Of a stretch of 64,000 nt of DNA, positions 58,020 to 64,000 are shown in pieces. Source of the DNA: Carposina sasakii (Eukaryota; Arthropoda; Insecta; Lepidoptera; Carposinidae); contig CP053153.1 of assembly GCA_014607495.2 (NCBI GenBank), positions 12,710,001 through 12,774,000 on the forward strand. The letters run 5' to 3'. The translations under genes were made by a program, and so were the position numbers. How positions within the stretch are numbered: position 1 is the stretch's first letter; every line of letters begins with the position of its first letter. The notes below the pieces were generated by a model, which worked only from the letters and a program-made list of their open reading frames with translations, made no database searches and was not told the DNA's origin.

Positions 58020-58330
58020 ATTCTTTTTCTTTATTCTTTATTGACTACACAAAAAGAAATATGGCATCTGTGCAACTGGCAAGCTTATCTCTACCAGAGA
58101 TCTCTTCCAGCAAGCCAAGCAAAGAAATGACAAATTCCTAAGAAATAACACATTAAGAAAAAAAAGGAGAAAAAGGGATTCACAGGTAGTGATCCTTCAG
58201 CTTTTCCCTAAATGTACCAACAGTGTGAATCTCTAACCGTGTGGGGTAATTCATTCCAACTAACCGCCCGAACCGAGAAAGAATACCCAAAACGAATTAA
58301 TCGGGGATGTAGCAGTATGTGATTAATTAG
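58020..58330 (-). pseudogene. 3' end of a LINE, minus strand
   Basis: The minus strand reads SFSVRAVSWNELPHTVRDS and, after a frameshift, TVGTFREKLKDHYL and a TGA stop: the R-A-V-x-x-W-N-x-L-P ... F-x-x-x-L-K pattern that ends CR1/L2-like reverse-transcriptase ORFs. The 3' UTR then runs to an (AATAAAG)n-like terminus near 58020. The same tail (CACAAAAAGAAATATGGCAT) is at 48959-48981. Confidence 0.7.
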
Positions 58331-58373
58331 ACAGTCAATATTGATACTAATACAACAATGTGATAGATTTATA

Positions 58374-59009
58374 CAGGATGTTTTTTCGTTGCCATCCTTC
58401 ATGAAGGTTACGTATTCTATTTTATCAAATAAAGTTTATGCCAAAAACATGCTGGGAAACGATGTAATTTTTTTTTACATTTTTGATTACTTTATCGGGC
58501 GAAATTTATAGTGTCCAGTGTTTATGCTAGTTTTTTCATAGACAGATATCAATTATTTCTCGTGAAAAAATCTTGCTATACGCGTCAATGTGCATTTATG
58601 CCTTAGATGAATTATAACTAGATTCAGTGACAGCGCTCAAAAAATGACACTACAATTAGTTGCTCAATTGTATGGCTGGGCATCTATTGTCATAAATTGA
58701 TATAAGCAAAGTCGAGTCTTATGGTAACTACAAAAGATTTAAGTTTGAAAATCTAATCTAATGCAGTTATTACGTTTATATAGATTTACTGGTGCCACTT
58801 TTTATAAAGATTTAATTATGAAACCCCACGTCTACCTATAAACACGTCACTGATTTATGCAGAGAAACGTAGTATATTTACTCAACTTTGGACTCTAATA
58901 TTTTGGAAACCAGACACTTTCCAGGTATGCTTTAATGGAGAAAAAAATGATCGTGATGATGAGGAGATTCCGTAGTTTTCGGGAACGTTGACGACCAAAA
59001 ATCACCCTG
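58374..59009 (-). mobile_element. MITE family C, copy 7, with nested insertion
   Basis: TA-flanked. CAGGATGTTTTTTCGTTGCC at the left, AAATCACCCTG at the right. The family sequence is interrupted at GCATTTATGC by 58602-58852. Without that insert the copy would be the usual ~385 bp. Confidence 0.85.
58602..58852. mobile_element. Nested hAT-like insertion in MITE copy 7
   Basis: ATTTATGC is present at 58594-58601 and again at 58853-58860, while other family C copies have it once. This is therefore a genuine 8-bp target duplication. The 251-bp insert has inverted CAGTGACAGCG / CACGTCACTG motifs, the right one terminal and the left one 23 bp inside. An 8-bp duplication and CAGTG ends suit the hAT superfamily. 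Confidence 0.7.
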
Positions 59010-59486
59010 TAGCTGCGACTAGGTTTTTGATTCAGTACAGAGTGTAGTGCAAAGGCTCTAAAATCGATGGCAAAATTTATTTACTAAGAGTATAAATATA
59101 GTACAGTCTAAAGTGATGAAAAAAAGGAACCGAGATTTAATAAATGCAAGTGGGCCGTAGAGTATTTTTAACGAATTAACAATTATTATGATTTTGTACT
59201 TAATTCCGTTAAATCAGATGGAAGATTTAAATGAGGAATTACATGCAGATTTCATTATACATATCTGCTATTCATCATTAATCATCTCTTTGATCAAACT
59301 CCCAAATCAACGGTGAAACTTCAAACTAATACCTACGAGTATGAGACTGATGCGCTAATCACGGACGCGGTTGGAGCTTCGATCATGAAATTAATATTTG
59401 TGCTTTTTTAAGTAGGTATATTTATTTCGCGACATTTTTTAGATAGATAGGTTTTCTCTGCGCGTGGCTACACGGTATACCTACTA
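59010..59486. other. Intergenic, no gene seen
   Basis: AT-rich, with no recognised feature. Confidence 0.4.
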
Positions 59487-59665
59487 TACATCAGCTGCAT
59501 CTCATTCAGTACATGTCTTAAGAGTCGATTAAAGAACTCGGGCGTTCTCTCATATCAACTTGTCACTGATGATCATTTATATCTGTCCCCTAAATAAGGG
59601 ATCTCCTTTATGATCCTGTAGTTTTGGCTACCCCACTTTGTGAACAAAGTCGTATGTAGGTATGT
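59487..59665. repeat. Dispersed repeat family G
   Basis: ACATCAGCTGCATCTCATTC, CTCGGGCGTTCTCTCATATC, CAACTTGTCACTGATGATC and TTTATGATCCTGTAGTTTTG end in the TATGTAGGTATGTAT terminus. Confidence 0.65.
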
Positions 59666-60179
59666 ATACAAAACAGGTAAGTAGAGTTAATTCGATTCGA
59701 AGTATAATGATGACACTTATGTTTATTTACGTTTCTCTCGATTAGGTGATTAACGCATGTGGGTAGTGCAGATTTAGGTACAAAAAAACGAGTCTAACAA
59801 AAAATAATGCCCATCACAGTCCGTCCACCTACATGAGTTACTTTAAAACTGCAAAAACCGTGGACAATTCATTTTATAATGAATATCCTTACTGGCAACG
59901 ATGATATCACAGAATCGTGATCGATCGTACGGAAAGAAAAATCCATTAGCTTCAAGTCTCAAGGAAGCTTTGGTTTAATACTAGCGAAGGTCAATACGAT
60001 TAGGTAAAAGTGGAATAAATTAGATTTAGGCAGTGTAGATCCGGTGATTCTATTTCGGTTTCAGTTTTTACAAGTTTTTTTGCTAGCGCGTTGATGTCTA
60101 ATACATTAACATGTATTTTGATGAATTTTATTATTTTAGGTGAGACTCTTTAATAATTTGTGGTACATACCTAATGTAT
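59666..60179. other. Intergenic, no gene seen
   Basis: AT-rich, with no recognised feature. Confidence 0.4.
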
Positions 60180-60349
60180 AGAATTATTAAACGTAAACGT
60201 GGCCGCCCTAAGCAGACCTGGCGGCGGACGATCATCGCAGAGGCGAAGAAAGTAGGAAAGGGAGCGAATTAAAACACGAAGATAAAAACCGAGCGAGATG
60301 CTGGAGATTTGTGGAGGCCCTCGTTGTATCTAGTTTTCAAGTTTTGTAA
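60180..60349 (+). pseudogene. C-terminal end of a LINE reverse transcriptase
   Basis: The plus strand reads RKRGRPKQTWRRTIIAEAKK and, with a lost frame, RARCWRFVEAL before TAA at 60347-60349. The G-R-P-K-x-T-W-R-R-T ... W-x-x-x-V-E-A-L pattern is the end of R1/jockey-type non-LTR ORFs. It is followed by a (TAAA)n tail, which a Helitron-like element then follows. Confidence 0.7.
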
Positions 60350-60375
60350 TGTATAAAGAATAATAAATAAATAAA

Positions 60376-60591
60376 TCCTATTATAATATTATAAACGCGA
60401 AAGTTTGTAAGTATGGATGGATGGATGTTTGTTACTCTTTCACGTAAAAACGCCTGGAGCGATTTTAATAAAATTTGTTATGAAGTCAGCTGACACCCTG
60501 GATTAACACATAGGCTACTTTTTATCCCGGATAATTTCGAAATTTTGTTTTTTCTGCAGTCCACGCGGACGAAGTCGCGGGCGTCCACTAG
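60376..60591 (+). mobile_element. Helitron-like element, complete
   Basis: 216 bp starting TCCTATTATAATATTATAAA and ending GCGTCCACTAG, inserted between A (60375) and T (60592). The 3' subterminal CGCGGACGAAGTCGCGGG can form a hairpin. This is the reference copy for 15457-15680 and 39517-39849. It lies directly behind the (TAAA)n tail of a LINE fragment. A degenerate repeat of its 3' end is at 60635-60690. Confidence 0.75.
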
Positions 60592-61224
60592 TAAATAATA
60601 ATAAAACTATAAGTTCACTATTTTGACCCTCTGCAGTCCACAATCGCGGACGAATGCAAGACGATACATTGTCGCGGGCGTCCACTATTGTAACACCTAA
60701 TACAATTTCATTAATAAAACTATAAGTACAAGGTAGTAGGAGGTATGTATATGTACATGTAAGACTCATAATGATAAGATAGACATTCATTAAAAATATC
60801 TTTACTTACGTAAACTGCATCATAAAATGACCTGCATTTATAGTTGGCGTGACTTTGGGCCTGCACTAGACTTGACACGCGGGTTCTCACGCTCGTTTCT
60901 CGGCCATTAAACTTCTGTATAATGATGTCCCCTTAGATAAACTGTTGCTTCCTTTTTGTTATATTTATTTAGTTTTATGAATGTTGTCATATAACTTGAT
61001 GGCATGGCACAGTAGGTCGGTTGGTTGATTTGCTGAGTCACAGACTCTGGGTTCGAATATCGGGGACAAATACTCGTATTGATGTTTTTTGCCGAGTCAT
61101 GGATGTTTATTTGGTATTGTGTATAATGTCTATCAATCTCCTTTTCCTCCATTAGGAAGTAACCTTAGTTAGATGAATATGACTAAAATATGACATGTAG
61201 TATATTGATATACCTACATCAATA

Positions 61225-61470
61225 GGTCGTCGTTGTCGTCAACCTATTGCAGTCCGCTGCTGGACGTAGGCCTCCCCCAGGGCACGCCACAAGGCTACTG
61301 CCACGCTGGGCAGGCGGGTTGGTGACCGCAGTGTGATTTTCGAACTATGTTGTCAGTACGGGAGGCGCTGCTGCCCACCTTCCGGAAACCCTTAATCGCC
61401 TCGTACGATAACCACGAGTAAGCAGGGGTGGTACAACCTCTACTCTGCCGGCACCACGCGGCCAACATCT
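61225..61470 (+). repeat. Dispersed repeat family E, longest copy
   Basis: It runs from CAACCTATTGCAGTCCGCTG through GGCCTCCCCCAGGGCACGCC, CTGGGCAGGCGGGTTGGTGA, TTTTCGAACTATGTTGTCAG, GAGGCGCTGCTGCCCACCTT and CGATAACCACGAGTAAGCAG to CGGCACCACGCGGCCAACAT. No tRNA box or coding frame recognised. Possibly a SINE or a LINE 3' part. Confidence 0.7.
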
Positions 61471-61619
61471 ATAGGCACTCTATATTTATTAAGGTATGAT
61501 GAAATTAATAACTTAACTAATAGATAGAGTTTTTAAAGTCTCTCTCAGCCACATTTGATTTCTGTATCAGAAATTGTCCATTGCTTTTATAAATTGAAAT
61601 ATTATTTTCTTTATTACAG

Positions 61620-61662
61620 ATCTGCAATAAGAAGCTGACGAGTCGTCATAAAAAATCACATT
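61620..61662 (+). other. Candidate exon, unidentified
   Basis: ATTATTTTCTTTATTACAG is a strong acceptor. 43 nt later CACATT|GTAAGT is a strong donor. One frame is open, reading ICNKKLTSRHKKSH. The plus orientation agrees with the candidate exons at 37358 and 56745. Could be a UTR or lncRNA exon. Confidence 0.2.
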
Positions 61663-64000
61663 GTAAGTTTTTAATTAAATAATTTGGCCCATACTACACA
61701 CAAATTTATATCCCACCTGTATCACATGCCGAGAGAGTCCTCGTGTCTCTGGGACTCATGTCCATGGAACTCTAGTTATTTGCCCATATAAATATCTATA
61801 CTAAAGTATATTTTCTGGTGTGCATTGGGTAGATCCACCAACACTCGAAATTCATATCCAAAGCTTCCTGTACACTCAAGTTTAGTCAAGATACTATCCA
61901 GTGCTAACTAAAAATTCTATTGTATCGGTGTTCAAATGTCGGTCATTTTCTTTTCAAATGTCGTAGAACATTTATGTCGAGCTTAGAGTCAATGTAGAGC
62001 AATGCGAGAAACGGGGCCCAGAAGCAAATGGGTGTGACTGACTATAAGTTGCTGCTAGCTCATCGCTTGAGTTATAATGTAAGCATGTTTACTATAAATA
62101 GATACATAGTACATGACTAGGATCTACAAACAATAATTATCCTTGGCCGTGAACAATAATGTAAATAAAAAGCCTACAACAATTATTAACATCACACATA
62201 AACATCTAAGGAATAAAGATTACATCTTGTTATCCTTCGTAGTTAAGTTTAAGGCGCCACTGTTGTGGCATAATGGACTGATAAACGCGCACTTAGTGTT
62301 ATGTTTCGTGATATTTTCTTTGTTTTACATTCATACATAATATCATCTATACCTATATACATATTATAAAACTGTAACTGATCGCTGTTTGTGAACGCTA
62401 ATCTCAGAAACGGCTTAATCGATTTGGATGCAGTTTTCGGGGATATATTGTGATGGGCATCACTTAATAGATAATATCATAAAATGAGATTGAGCAGTAA
62501 ATTTTAAGTGACACACCCGCTCCAGATTTCAACAGGTAAAGGGCCAGTCTGTCGCCGCTTTTTGGATACAAGTAGGTATACGAGTAGGTAATAAATAAAA
62601 TGAAAATGAAGCGACCGATACTAAATCCAATGACAAACGTAAATAGTTTTTATAACTTATTAACCTCAGAGCCTTGTCCGTTATATCACAGGGTGCTTGC
62701 TACAAGCATGTTAGGTTCACTTTCAAGAGTCCCCAGGGTTAGTCGAACCTACTAATATTGTTGGATAATTATTCTTTTAAAAGGAATTCTATGGATTAAA
62801 TAGGTATATCCATTAGTTAAATGTGCATTTTTTAAGTAACAAAATACTGTTAGAAACTTTTGTGCCGTCAAAATATCGTGGGCCGACAAGATGTATGTTA
62901 GTATAGGTTATCCCATTGTATGTTAATGGGTGCTATGTTAGTCCGTGGCTAAAGAACAAAACCAGTTCTTAGTTCTTACCATAAAATAATATCTATGGTT
63001 CTAAGGTAGAAACTAATCGATTTGAACTTAGACGTAAGGGCAACGAAGTAATATTAATCTGTTATACCTAATCAAATTTAACTTTAATAGGTAAGTAATA
63101 GAAAGTATATGATTAGAAATATTTAAAATAGTGATCGTCATCATTGAACATGCATATGCAACATACATATCCAACAGATACACGATCATTCCTCAATTAT
63201 GATGAGCTATGTATGAATTTTCATTATAAACACTATTTACTAAATATGCGCAAATTACAAGAGACACTTTCTTCCACGTGGCAGCGGCTCTCTTCAAACA
63301 TAATTAACACCTTGACATGAACTAGCAAAGCAATAAAAGCAAGCGTAAAGTATGGCTAATAACGTCTATCCCTGCTAATTGCTCAAGAGCCGGCAATTAA
63401 AGCCGTCTTATCAGATGGTTTTCATTAATTCTGACGTAAAGCAACGTCCAAGGTCTACAATTACATTTTATCTGTGCCGTCTGTGCGATTCAATTTAGAC
63501 TGATCTGCAACTAGCGACATTTTGCGAAAAGGATATATTAATTAACATTTATGATAAAAACATCATGAACGTATAAAGAACAACGGACGTAATGCTGTCA
63601 CTGCACAGGTTGAGGTATCGTAATGGCGGTGCGTTGTATATGTGTGCGGTTTTTCTGGTATGCGCTGAGCTTACTATGTTTTGTATGTGTGGGTGGATAA
63701 CGCGTCAATACACATCCCTACTACGCTACCGAGCTTACTATGAATGCTTCACTCCATGTGGTGACAACACTCTGTCCGTTAGTCTTTATACGTTCATGAA
63801 AAACACATTATTTGTTTTGTTCCCAAACTTTTCCATGATTCCTTGTACGGGTACTAATCGTTACCTATATATAGAAATAACGGGAATCGGAAATTTGAGA
63901 CAACGGTAAACGTAATGTAATAAACTGTTTTTAACGCCGTCGGTTCCTATTATCGATAACTGCTGGCTAGTAAGTAAGTAGGTAATAGCCAAAACTTGAT
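61663..64000. other. Intergenic or intronic; Helitron-like scrap near 62,400
   Basis: AT-rich. At 62345-62470, CTATACCTATATACATATTA, GAACGCTAATCTCAGAAACG and ATGCAGTTTTCGGGGATATA form a piece of the Helitron-like class without clear ends. The 105-codon open frame at 63592-63909 has no family motif or splice context. Confidence 0.45.

Noticed and set aside
63592..63909. Plus-strand open frame of 105 codons at the window end
   Set aside because: Cysteine- and tyrosine-rich but with no family motif, splice signal or promoter; consistent with chance.

Overview
The window is a stretch of moth or butterfly (Lepidoptera) nuclear genome. It is AT-rich, has GT-AG introns, and its intergenic DNA is packed with short non-autonomous transposons, tRNA-derived SINEs, Helitron-like pieces and LINE 3' ends of kinds familiar from this order. 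No bacterial, viral, rRNA or CRISPR features were seen.

Positions 1-11,290 hold the one gene that can be named with confidence: a seven-exon plus-strand calreticulin gene, the Ca2+-binding lectin chaperone of the ER lumen. All exons are present, from signal peptide to HDEL signal, with clean splice sites. Their summed length is 1198 nt, one base more than a 398-residue protein needs. The surplus base is in a run of four C in exon 1 and makes the sequence as given frameshift. The introns carry a nearly complete mariner element (antisense, intron 4), several foldback elements and a SINE remnant.

Positions 11,291-24,900 are intergenic or belong to poorly visible genes. Two strong minus-strand exons (14791-14818 and 13750-13941) join in frame into an unrecognised His/Arg/Lys-rich, proline-rich protein; an in-phase first exon at 19431-19466 is possible. 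A 75-nt near-perfect hairpin at 13450-13524 looks like a pre-miRNA or a small foldback element. About 4 kb (16681-20646) is bounded by matching 28-bp inverted repeats and may be one degraded DNA transposon.

Positions 24,900-64,000 are mostly non-coding. Four short plus-strand exon-like segments (24747, 37358, 56745, 61620), and possibly one at 36095, have splice-like borders. They could be pieces of a long-intron gene or a lncRNA, but none is identified. The rest is repeats: at least seven copies of a ~385-bp TA-flanked element, three copies of a ~260-bp foldback element, hAT-type elements with 8-bp target duplications, Helitron-like elements inserted between A and T, and LINE C-terminal remnants. 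Several nested insertions give relative ages.
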